Source: Bacillus sp. F19 (lineage in GTDB: Bacteria; Bacillota; Bacilli; Bacillales; Bacillaceae). From it: 64,000 bases of DNA. Shown in pieces: positions 1-6,821 of the stretch; position 1 is the stretch's first letter, and each line of letters starts with the position of its first letter. A model generated the notes under the pieces. That model searched no databases. It was not told the DNA's origin and saw only the letters and a program-made list of their open reading frames with translations. Made by a program: the position numbers and the translations under genes. The stretch covers positions 1,514,001 to 1,578,000 of the forward strand of contig CP085710.1 of assembly GCA_023823795.1 (NCBI GenBank). The letters run 5' to 3'.

Positions 1-2
1 AA

Positions 3-791
3 GATGTGAATATGAATGCTCCTCGCTTATATACTGATACGTTTATGCTTGAATATATTGGCCACATATCGAGAGCTGGTTTACTTGCATATGGTGGCTA
101 CGTTGCAATGAGTGCTAGAAAAGACATAAGAGCCTATTTTATGGAGGGGCTTACAGAAGTATCTAACTTATACGACACTGGTGCGGATGTATCTCTTTCA
201 AAAGGATTATTTGTTAGAGCACCTTATATCGCTTATCCAACTAAAACAGACTTTATAGACAGCAAAAATTATTTTAGTGGGTTAAATCCATTTACCAACA
301 AAAGACCACTAAATACAATAGAGATATCTTACTTACATATGAATACCCAAACCAACGTTATAGGAGGAAGCTTGGCACTTAGTTTTGCTCAAACATCCTC
401 GAGTGAAAATATTCAAAAATGGATGTTAAGAGGAAGAGATATTACAAAAAAACATGTTCAAGTCTTTACAAAGATGCTTATTGATAACGATATACAACCA
501 CCTCTTTCGTCAGAAGTTGCTATTACTGATTCAACAACACCGCCTTTTTCAGATAAATTAACAATGTTTTTTATGTCATTGTTAAGTGCCATTGGAACAG
601 GTAATTATGCAACGGCAGCAGCCGCAAGTCAGCGAAATGATTTAGCCATAAATTACGAACGTCTATCACTTGAAATCGCTCAATATGCGAAGGATGGTCT
701 CGATATCATGATTAGTAATGAATGGATCGAACAACCACCTGGAACGATGGATAAAGAGAAACTTGCAAGAAATAAGAACCAAAATAGTTAA
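3..791 (+). CDS. DUF3231 family protein, 5' partial
   Basis: The frame is open to the first base of the window (codons GAT GTG before the first listed start), so the N-terminus lies outside. The visible 262 residues match my memory of the DUF3231 family of Bacillaceae: an all-helical protein with two similar four-helix halves, related to spore-coat CotF-like proteins. Here the second half starts around TFMLEYIGHISRAGL and the pattern YERLSLEIAQYAKDG sits near the C-terminus. The family usually exceeds 300 aa, consistent with truncation by the window edge. Function is not established; association with sporulation or the spore surface is an inference from family members. The stop at 789-791 is followed by a weakly linked small membrane gene. 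Confidence 0.75.
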   Translation, partial: DVNMNAPRLYTDTFMLEYIGHISRAGLLAYGGYVAMSARKDIRAYFMEGLTEVSNLYDTGADVSLSKGLFVRAPYIAYPTKTDFIDSKNYFSGLNPFTNKRPLNTIEISYLHMNTQTNVIGGSLALSFAQTSSSENIQKWMLRGRDITKKHVQVFTKMLIDNDIQPPLSSEVAITDSTTPPFSDKLTMFFMSLLSAIGTGNYATAAAASQRNDLAINYERLSLEIAQYAKDGLDIMISNEWIEQPPGTMDKEKLARNKNQNS

Positions 792-828
792 AATTTATTA
801 GATTGGTTAACCAGTAGGAAGTGGATAA

Positions 829-1083
829 ATGTCAAAGGAAGGACGAATGGAGAAAGTCCTTTGGAGTATTGCATTACCTGGCTTTGGACAAATTTTAAAT
901 GGTAAGTTTCTCAAAGGACTACTTTTGATACTATTAGAATTTTTAGTTAACGTTCAATCAAATTTCAATAAAGTGATTATGTATAGCTTTCAAGGTGAAA
1001 TTCAAGCAGCTATTGACCATGTTAACTATCAATGGCTTATGTTTTATCCCTGTCTGGGGTACCGCCAATGTCTGAACCCCTAA
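829..1083 (+). pseudogene. Small membrane protein gene, 3' end lost
   Basis: The first 70 or so residues (ALPGFGQILNGKFLKGLLLI then a second hydrophobic stretch ending WLMFYPCL) look like a conserved Bacillus membrane protein of unknown function whose intact form continues with further membrane segments. Here homology stops after FYPCL near position 1053, and the frame runs for only ten unrelated codons into a terminator hairpin before stopping. I infer that the 3' part was replaced by other DNA through a deletion or recombination. The start ATG at 829 has GTAGGAAGTGG upstream. The product, if made, would be 84 aa with one or two membrane helices. Confidence 0.5.
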
Positions 1084-1097
1084 TTGGCGCTTTTTTT
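1063..1097 (+). terminator. Rho-independent terminator
   Basis: A CGCCAAT stem pairs with ATTGGCG and is followed by a run of seven T. It overlaps the end of the truncated membrane gene, so it probably belonged to whatever DNA replaced that gene's 3' end. Confidence 0.65.
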
Positions 1098-1182
1098 ATC
1101 ATTAAGGCCTATATTGGAAGTTTGAAAAAACCATGGACTCTGTCCAAACCTGCTGGGGAACTCTTCCCCAGCCCCCCTTTAA

Positions 1183-1437
1183 GGAGACGGCTCAGATATT
1201 AACAATACAACTCCGGTGATCCTTGCTGAGAATCCGCATATTAAATTTTTTAACAATTACCGCGGTTATGTACGTTGCACGGTAACTCCTGAAACTTGGA
1301 CTACTGATTACCGAGTTGTACCCTATGTTAGACGTCCTGATGCACCGATTGCAACACGGGCAACGTTTATCGTGGAAAATGGAAAGAACGAATTGAAGAA
1401 GATTTATGATGTACCTCTCACTGTTACATCTCAATAA
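1183..1437 (+). pseudogene. phoD: PhoD-type alkaline phosphatase, C-terminal remnant
   Basis: The frame is open from just after a TAA at 1180 and encodes about 84 residues matching the C-terminal part of PhoD phosphodiesterase/alkaline phosphatase proteins of Bacillus: [11 protein letters not shown], then [20 protein letters not shown] and [15 protein letters not shown], ending DVPLTVTSQ. The catalytic metallophosphatase core is missing entirely, and no ribosome binding site or credible start precedes it. It is followed by a hairpin (GGGGTAC pairing with GTACCC near 1440-1462). This is a gene tail left after a deletion, lying directly next to the truncated membrane gene, so both may record one rearrangement. 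Confidence 0.7.
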
Positions 1438-1559
1438 GGGGTACCACCAGGGTGTACCCTATTGATAAAAAGTACAGTATTGATTCTTAAGGATTTAAAA
1501 CTTATCAAATACACCTATCAAAATTATATAATGGGATATTTTTGAAGTGTGGTCCTTGA

Positions 1560-1724
1560 AACCCTAAATCGTTTCCGTACCCCTTTAACAAGAGAAAAGA
1601 GCAAATCGAGGATCTCTTCTCACCATACCCAGAGACCATTTTTCACGACGATCCGGCTAAATGGGCAGAATTACTTGCAGCCAATTGGGGACTTGTTAAA
1701 GAACGCGAACTCGAATTCGCATAA
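1560..1724 (+). pseudogene. C-terminal remnant of an unrecognised gene
   Basis: An open frame after a TGA at 1557 encodes 54 residues including FPYPFNKRKEQIEDLFSPYP and DDPAKWAELLAANWG and ends at 1724 immediately before a terminator. The composition is protein-like and the terminator fits a true gene end, but there is no ATG or ribosome binding site. I do not recognise the family. The overlapping 72-aa frame in the other phase lacks protein-like features and is treated as its shadow. Confidence 0.35.
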
Positions 1725-1755
1725 AAACCACTGGAAAATAACCAGTGGTTTTTAT
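1724..1755 (+). terminator. Rho-independent terminator
   Basis: AAAACCACTGG pairs with CCAGTGGTTTTT, followed by T-rich sequence, directly after the stop of the 54-residue remnant. Confidence 0.75.
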
Positions 1756-1763
1756 TATATATT

Positions 1764-1885
1764 TTAAAGATCTCCAAACATCCGTTTCCAAATGCTTTTC
1801 TTTTCGATTTTATCTGGCTGTCTTTCTAAGCTTTGTATGTAATCTACATTTTTCGTTATATTATCTCCCAACAAAACGATCGAAA
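1764..1885 (-). pseudogene. C-terminal remnant on the minus strand, unrecognised
   Basis: Read on the minus strand, an open frame ends DNITKNVDYIQSLERQPDKI followed by EKKSIWKRMFGDL and stop. The charged, amphipathic tail looks like the end of a real protein, but no start or upstream domain remains. The family was not recognised. It faces the terminator at 1724-1755. Confidence 0.25.
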
Positions 1886-1890
1886 TAGAT

Positions 1891-1919
1891 AAAAGCGTAT
1901 GTATCAAACATACGCTTTT
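1891..1919. terminator. Symmetrical hairpin, likely terminator
   Basis: AAAAGCGTATGT pairs with ACATACGCTTTT around a short loop. The A and T runs on either side would allow termination in both directions. Bases 1920-2213 beyond it show no gene that I can support. Confidence 0.6.
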
Positions 1920-2213
1920 ACCTTTGAGGTGACAATATGGGTGGGAGGCACCAGAGATACTTGCGTTCTCTTACTATAAAATATGCCTTAAAACTAAAAA
2001 GGTTTGGACAGCTATTGAGAAAAAAAGTGGATATTAGAAAAGATAGACAAAGTTAATCAGAATAATTTATTCCATCTACAGAAATAAGAAAATGACGGAC
2101 ATATGTTGTTACTTTTTTTGTAAAAATCATTGAATGCCCAGAGTGTCTGTCCAATCATTCTCAATCTTTCCGCATAATTTAGAAGTAGCTTATATTGGGG
2201 GGAGGAATCATAA

Positions 2214-2327
2214 ATGAGTGATTTTCGTGATGATTTTCGTAGAAAAGACAACGATTTTGTGTTAATCGTTGTATTGTTTATCTTATTGATTATTGTAGGC
2301 GCAGCATTTATGAAAGACCACTACTAA
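2214..2327 (+). CDS. YjcZ family sporulation peptide, 37 aa
   Basis: A 37-aa ORF too short for routine ORF calling, with a very strong ribosome binding site (GGGGGGAGG) about ten bases before the ATG. The N-terminus is charged (SDFRDDFRRKDNDF) and the C-terminal half is the family signature VLIVVLFILLIIVGAAF, a single membrane helix typical of YjcZ-type small sporulation proteins of Bacillaceae. The family is expressed in the mother cell or forespore envelope in B. subtilis relatives; the exact role is unknown. It is followed by a strong terminator. A second family member lies about 270 bases downstream. Confidence 0.85.
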   Translation: MSDFRDDFRRKDNDFVLIVVLFILLIIVGAAFMKDHY

Positions 2328-2342
2328 AATCGTTTAGATTTA

Positions 2343-2382
2343 CAAAAAACACCTAGCTTAATTGAAAGCTAGGTGTTTTTTG
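2343..2382 (+). terminator. Rho-independent terminator of the YjcZ gene
   Basis: AAAAAACACCTAGCTT pairs with AAGCTAGGTGTTTTTT; long perfect stem. Confidence 0.85.
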
Positions 2383-2384
2383 AT

Positions 2385-2528
2385 TTAATGTATAAAACCT
2401 ATATATAAGCCATAATTAGTCATGCAATCACAAATATGCTCTTGTTGCAGTGGTTTACATCCTGGGCAATAGACTGTGTTTAATCGATTTAGGCTGCGAA
2501 TAAGCTTCACATAAGGACCGTACAACAT
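2385..2528 (-). CDS. Hypothetical 47-aa protein with clustered cysteines
   Basis: A minus-strand frame starting ATG at 2528 encodes 47 residues (MLYGPYVKLIRSLNRLNTV..., ending GLYIGFIH). It contains CPGC and, eleven residues on, CDC, a spacing that could bind one zinc ion. No good Shine-Dalgarno sequence precedes the ATG. I do not recognise a family and it may be a chance ORF or a decayed tail. Confidence 0.3.
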   Translation of the reverse strand: MLYGPYVKLIRSLNRLNTVYCPGCKPLQQEHICDCMTNYGLYIGFIH

Positions 2529-2598
2529 ATTAATACTTTATCAAAGCTTTATGAAATGGATAATCACAGGGCTTTACAAACGAAGGGAAGATGTGAAA

Positions 2599-2817
2599 AT
2601 GTATAATAACGTAAACGCACCATTTACTTCTGGAGAGAATATTCCTTTCTCACCTGCGTTATCTCACGGATATATAGCTCCTGTTTATGGATACGCAGCT
2701 CCTGTTTGTGAATATAGAGATCACCGTCATGGATGTCATGATTTCGTGATTATAGTAGTGTTGTTTATTTTACTAATCATTATTGGCGCATGTACTTTCT
2801 GTGGTTATAAGTGCTGA
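2599..2817 (+). CDS. YjcZ family sporulation protein, long N-terminus
   Basis: The start ATG at 2599 is chosen because AAGGGAAG lies eight bases upstream; an earlier in-frame ATG at 2551 has no such site. The 72-aa product has a proline/tyrosine-rich N-terminal half with a near repeat (GYIAPVYGYAAPVCEY), a His-rich stretch (RDHRHGCHDF), and the YjcZ hydrophobic signature VIIVVLFILLIIIGACTF near the end. The N-terminal extension makes it about twice the length of the classical YjcZ peptide. A surface role in sporulation is inferred from the family and from the neighbouring 37-aa paralogue. Confidence 0.75.
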   Translation: MYNNVNAPFTSGENIPFSPALSHGYIAPVYGYAAPVCEYRDHRHGCHDFVIIVVLFILLIIIGACTFCGYKC

Positions 2818-2839
2818 CCTAATCACAGGCATCCGCCTT

Positions 2840-2872
2840 CAAAAACTCCAGTATGAGTACTGGAGTTTTTAT
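2840..2872 (+). terminator. Rho-independent terminator
   Basis: AAAAACTCCAGTA pairs with TACTGGAGTTTTT; follows the second YjcZ gene. Confidence 0.85.
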
Positions 2873-2991
2873 TGAGAGGATTGACTTAGTTACTTTTAAG
2901 TAAGAGATAGAGACACATTTTCATTCAAGTTCCATATATAAATAAGAGGTAAATCGAGAAGTAACCTTATTTCTTTGAAAGGGAATTTTTT

Positions 2992-3399
2992 ATGAAGAGG
3001 AAAGATATGGAAAAATTATGTCGGGAATTTGCTAGAATCCTTGGCGGCATTGGTAGTTTAGATGAAAATGGGGTTTGTCTTGTACAAAAGTTTCGCGATA
3101 TTGACTTTACGATTCTTGGCCGTAAAACGAATTCTCCACTAGTCAACCCTCAATTTTTTACGTTTGAAAATCTCGACAGCAAAGGGAGAGCTTTAAATTT
3201 AGGCGAAACAGTACTTTTAGAAAAAGAAATTAACCCATTATTAACTGAACTTCGAAAAAGGGACATTATCGTTACCGCCGTCCATAATCACTGGTTATTT
3301 GACGAACCACGGGCGATGTATATGCACTTTGAATCGGTTGAACCACCACTAGAATTTGCTAAAAAAGTAAGAGAAGCATTGAAAGTATTAAAAGATTAA
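2992..3399 (+). CDS. DUF1259 domain protein (LppY/LpqO-like)
   Basis: The 135-aa product matches the DUF1259 pattern as I know it: an N-terminal helix, LVQKFRDIDFTILGR, a central segment around NPQFFTFENLD, then VTAVHNHWLFDEPRAMYMHF and a C-terminal helix. The family occurs in Bacillus and as the lipoproteins LppY/LpqO in mycobacteria; function is unknown. The conserved His-Asn-His motif (residues about 102-104) may bind a metal or ligand. No signal peptide is seen, so it is probably cytoplasmic. The start has GAAAGGG eleven bases upstream. It is a single-gene unit, converging on ymaF through a shared terminator. Confidence 0.8.
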   Translation: MKRKDMEKLCREFARILGGIGSLDENGVCLVQKFRDIDFTILGRKTNSPLVNPQFFTFENLDSKGRALNLGETVLLEKEINPLLTELRKRDIIVTAVHNHWLFDEPRAMYMHFESVEPPLEFAKKVREALKVLKD

Positions 3400-3425
3400 A
3401 ACATTGACTTCCCTCTAACAACATC

Positions 3426-3453
3426 AAAAACTCCTTGATAGACAAGGAGTTTT
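3426..3453. terminator. Bidirectional terminator
   Basis: AAAAACTCCTTG pairs with CAAGGAGTTTT, lying between convergent genes (DUF1259 on plus, ymaF on minus). Confidence 0.85.
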
Positions 3454-3458
3454 AAATG

Positions 3459-3806
3459 TTACTTATTCCCTGGGGCTGGTTGATCTACTCCTGTAACACG
3501 ATGTCGATGTCCGTCATCCTCGGTTGTGTAAAAATCGTAATAATGAACGTGCATGCCGTTCCCAACGGGAATAGCTGGACCTGAATAAGCTTTATAATAA
3601 TGAGTATGCCCATCTTCAAAGAGAACATATCCTTCTGTATAGTGAATATGACTCCCCTCCCCAGCCGAAATCGGTGGAGATGTCACATCAAGACACTGAT
3701 GAACATGGTCGTCATTGACAGATGTATAGTCGACAGAGCCATGATTATGATTTGGAACAAACCCTGAGACAAAATCATTCTTTCCTACTCTTTTCATTCC
3801 GATCAC
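3459..3806 (-). CDS. ymaF: YmaF family protein
   Basis: The 115-aa product carries the repeated HxH units of the YmaF family: NHNHGS, DDHVHQ, GSHIHYTEG, DGHTHYY, NGMHVHYYD and DGHRHR, spread evenly through the protein. Such spacing suggests a repeated beta structure with histidine pairs, possibly for metal binding; no reaction is known. No signal peptide is seen. The ribosome binding site is a weak GGGGTGATC before the ATG. Homologues are common in Bacillaceae, and this copy is full length. Confidence 0.85.
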   Translation of the reverse strand: MIGMKRVGKNDFVSGFVPNHNHGSVDYTSVNDDHVHQCLDVTSPPISAGEGSHIHYTEGYVLFEDGHTHYYKAYSGPAIPVGNGMHVHYYDFYTTEDDGHRHRVTGVDQPAPGNK

Positions 3807-4063
3807 CCCTAGTCAATATAAAAATTAAACAACACTAAAGTATATGTATTAGAGTCCTTGTTATATATCATTTAAGTGGGAAATTTAAAAAGAACCGAGC
3901 ACAACACAATATCATTATGTTACATTCAATTCCTATTTAGAATCTACATATCTATCTTGTAGGACTACTGGAGATAAAAAGTATTGTAGCTCTTGCGCGA
4001 AAAGATTTAGTTCATTTGAAATGATAGGATTCATCAAAAACGCCATCCTTTCTCGTAAACTTC

Positions 4064-4424
4064 TTACGATAAGCATAGCGTTTTTTCATTTTGAGGGTAT
4101 GATTTTAACTTCGCTTGATGGGTATGGGGTGGGACCCCTTTTTGGATAGTCGAAGGAGAAGAAATATTATACACGGCGGCTGCTTGTGTAATGGACACTC
4201 CAAAATCGGTCATATAAGTTAGTACATCCATTTTAAATCTACGATCATAGTTTGTATAGGTATGCGTTAACCCCTCTATGCCATGTTCTATATAATGAGC
4301 CACCCAATTCTTTAAAGGTGTCAGACTAACATTATATCTATTGGCGACCGTATTAAAAATAATCCTTTCCTTCTAAATAAGCAAAAACAGCTTTTACTTT
4401 TAACTCTAATGAATATTTTGTCAT
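4064..4424 (-). pseudogene. IS3-type transposase OrfA (helix-turn-helix), frameshifted
   Basis: On the minus strand a GGAGGTG site precedes ATG at 4424 and the frame begins MTKYSLELKVKAVFAYLEGK, the classic N-terminus of IS3-family OrfA proteins. It breaks after GKDYF at a T run, and the homology resumes in the next frame with NTVANRYNVSLT and then VAHYIEHGIEGLTHTYTNYD and ITQAAAVYNISSPSTI, a second helix-turn-helix. The end of the ORF runs into the dispersed repeat noted at 4083-4140. OrfB (the DDE catalytic part) is absent. The element is dead. Confidence 0.7.
4083..4140. repeat. Dispersed about 60-bp repeat, copy A
   Basis: Shares with copies near 6240 and 59437 the core GCTTGATGGGCATGTGGC-like sequence (here TCGCTTGATGGGTATGGGGT) followed by GGGACCCC and preceded by TTTTGAGGG. 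See the finding on the three copies. Confidence 0.5.
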
Positions 4425-4646
4425 AAAAAACAGCACCTCCAATTGTTAGATGGTGTCAAACAATTGGGGTGCAGTTCAACCGACGGTCTCTTTATTTTAT
4501 TAACTTTCATGAAGCCTATTTTATCTTTTTGGTTTTCAGTGGAATGCTGTTGAGGGAGTTGAATAGGATGATAGTAAGCATCCTTAAAGAATGGTTTATA
4601 ACTATCATCTATCGGGTGTGCTGAGTAATTGCAAAGGAGACAAAGT

Positions 4647-6164
4647 ATGTTAAATTACGTATTTCCTCAATTACCACCCGATCAAATGGTTTCGTTCATC
4701 AGAAATGGACTTAACAAAACACAAAACCCCAAAAAGATCATCATTGTCGGCGCAGGGATGTCAGGACTTGTCGCTGCTTCATTATTAAAGGACGCCGGAC
4801 ACAATGTTACAATCCTTGAAGCAGACGAAAGAATGGGTGGCCGTGTCTACACGTTGAAATCTGATTTTACTGATGGATTATATCTTGAAGCAGGCGCAAT
4901 GCGTATTCCTCATACTCATTATTTAACATTGGAATACATAAAAAAATTTCACCTATCAGTTAATCGGTTTATTAACAGTACTCCTAACGACATCATCTAT
5001 GCTAGAGGAATTAAGACCCGATTGAAGTTTTATAAACAGAACCCTGATATTCTAAGGTTTCCGGTAGCTCCACATGAAAGAGGTAAAACGGCTTCAGAAT
5101 TGCTTACATTAGCAATAAAACCCATCACAGATTTTATCAACCAAAACCCGCAGAGAAATTGGCCTTTGGTCATAAAAGAACTTGATAAATACTCGATGGA
5201 TGCATTTTTGAGATATAACCCGTTTGGTGTCACTTTATCACCGGCTGCTATCGAAATGATTAAAGTACTTCTTTCACTGGGAGGATTCCCGGAGCTCTCT
5301 TTCCTGGAATTATTGCGTGAACTGATGATTTTATTTACCCCTGATGTTCGCTTCTATGAGATCCCGGGTGGAAACGACCAACTTCCTAAAGCATTTCTCC
5401 CACAATTGAAGGATAACATTATGTTTGGGCATAAGGTGACGAAAATTACACAGCATCATAACCAAGTAACGCTTGACTCTATCCATACCAAAATCTTGAG
5501 ACCATTTCAAATCACCGGTGATCTTGCCATCGTGACCATTCCCTTTTCGATATTGCAATTTGTCGAGGTTGAACCCCGGAATTCCTTTTCCGAAAACAAA
5601 TGGAAAGCGATCCGTGACCTACATTATGTTGGCTCCACTAAAACCGGTATCCAGTTTAAAAGCAGGTTCTGGGAAAGAGAAGGTATGTTTGGGGGAAACA
5701 CAGCTTCTGACCTCCCTATTACATACACTCAATATCCAAGCCATGGGGTGGGTACATCATCCGGGCCAGGTGTCATTTTGGCTAGTTATACATGGGAAGA
5801 TGATGCGTTACCTTGGGATAGTTTGAATACTGAAAATCGACTGGAATATGCATTGAGAAATTTGGCCACCATTCATGGGGAACAGGTGTATCGTGAGTTT
5901 ATAACAGGAACGGGCTTTAGTTGGGTTCGAAATCCGTATTCCGGTGGAGCTTTTGCTATGTTTAAACCGGAACAGATAACAGAACTATCTCCCTATATTG
6001 CTTCTCCGGAAGGTCGTGTTCACTTTGCCGGTGAACACGCTTCAACAGTTCACGGTTGGATCCAAGGTGCAATTGAATCAGGTATACGGGTTGCAGATGA
6101 AGTTAATGACTTACAGAGGACTCTTTTTATCGAGGAAGAATTAACGCAAATTCTTAAGCAGTAA
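4647..6164 (+). CDS. Flavin monoamine / L-amino-acid oxidase family enzyme
   Basis: The product (505 aa) is an FAD-dependent amine oxidase. The dinucleotide-binding motif IIIVGAGMSGLVAASLLKDA lies at about residues 32-51, followed by the ADERMGGRVYTL signature of the amine oxidase family. AGAMRIPHTH (about 90-100) is typical of the L-amino-acid oxidase branch, and GRVHFAGEHASTVHGWIQGA near residue 460 is the C-terminal FAD motif. The expected reaction is oxidative deamination of an amine or amino acid with release of H2O2 and ammonia; the substrate cannot be told. No signal peptide is evident. ATG 4647 is preferred over the upstream TTG (4629) because AAAGGAGA precedes it at a normal distance. 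It stands alone, between IS and intron remnants. Confidence 0.85.
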   Translation: MLNYVFPQLPPDQMVSFIRNGLNKTQNPKKIIIVGAGMSGLVAASLLKDAGHNVTILEADERMGGRVYTLKSDFTDGLYLEAGAMRIPHTHYLTLEYIKKFHLSVNRFINSTPNDIIYARGIKTRLKFYKQNPDILRFPVAPHERGKTASELLTLAIKPITDFINQNPQRNWPLVIKELDKYSMDAFLRYNPFGVTLSPAAIEMIKVLLSLGGFPELSFLELLRELMILFTPDVRFYEIPGGNDQLPKAFLPQLKDNIMFGHKVTKITQHHNQVTLDSIHTKILRPFQITGDLAIVTIPFSILQFVEVEPRNSFSENKWKAIRDLHYVGSTKTGIQFKSRFWEREGMFGGNTASDLPITYTQYPSHGVGTSSGPGVILASYTWEDDALPWDSLNTENRLEYALRNLATIHGEQVYREFITGTGFSWVRNPYSGGAFAMFKPEQITELSPYIASPEGRVHFAGEHASTVHGWIQGAIESGIRVADEVNDLQRTLFIEEELTQILKQ

Positions 6165-6239
6165 ATGCAAATTTTCTAATATCACCAAACAGAAAAAAAC
6201 CATTCCTTATGTAATAATTCACAAAAACCAGGCCTTATT

Positions 6240-6296
6240 TTTATCGTTTTGAGGTGTTAGAGTTTCTTAGCTTGATGGGCATGTGGCTGGACCCCA
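6240..6296. repeat. Dispersed about 60-bp repeat, copy B
   Basis: Best-preserved copy: TTTTGAGG, then CTTAGCTTGATGGGCATGTG and GCTGGACCCC. On the minus strand the segment begins CATGCCCATCAAGCTAAGAA, which resembles the terminal inverted repeat of IS231-type elements as I remember it. It lies about 35 bases before the intron remnant. Confidence 0.55.
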
Positions 6297-6330
6297 TATA
6301 CATAAAAATATTGAATGAATTGGATTAGTT

Positions 6331-6415
6331 GGAACGCCGTATGCTGGGAAACTCGCCTGTACGGTGTGAAGCGGGGGAAAAGCTGGCGATAACGTCAAAA
6401 GCTTACCTATCACTA
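6331..6415 (+). ncRNA. Group II intron 3' remnant (domain V and part of VI)
   Basis: Bases 6332-6367 fold as intron domain V: ACGCCGTA pairs with TACGGTGT around an upper GCTGG/CTCGC stem capped by a GAAA loop. The catalytic-triad position reads CGC, as in several bacterial introns. One upper-stem pair is mismatched. The following GGGGGAAAAGCTGG and CAAAAGCTTACCTATC resemble the domain VI and 3' splice region of Bacillus introns. No reverse transcriptase gene or 5' intron part is present, so this is a 3' fragment that cannot move by itself. Confidence 0.6.
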
Positions 6416-6821
6416 TAATTACACTCGGAAGATTTTTATGTTAATTCATAGAGATTGTGAAGAAATAATAGTTTTTTTACAGTATTCCCCCAATTTTTAG
6501 CAGGATTACAATCTGAAAAAAATACAATTTCCAACAAAAAAGGACATTTTCGCCGAATTTATATAATAGATCTTCGCTAATTTCGTCAAAGTAAAAATAT
6601 TTTTTTAATAAATATTAAGAAAATTGTCATTATAAAAATCGGAAATTCCCCCAATTTTAAATATTCTAAATATTCGTTATAATGAGAAATGCATAGGTAA
6701 CAATTAATAGCAATTAACGAAAGTAAATGTAGGCTATAAATACTTGAACCTTTTTAGAATCATTTTTTCGTGTTGCATTAAATACTTACATATGTAAAAA
6801 AGGGATTGGGAGGAAAAAAAC
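6416..6821 (+). promoter_or_regulatory. AT-rich leader/promoter region of the large subtilase gene
   Basis: About 400 bases without an ORF. It is very AT-rich with two similar CCCCCAATTTT motifs (near 6487 and 6651) about 165 bases apart and several A/T tracts, which could mark regulator sites for the secreted protease. I could not identify one convincing sigma-A promoter. Confidence 0.3.

Noticed and set aside
1549-1767. 72-aa plus-strand frame as a gene
   Set aside because: The frame offset by one encodes a more protein-like tail ending exactly at the terminator; the 72-aa frame runs through that terminator.
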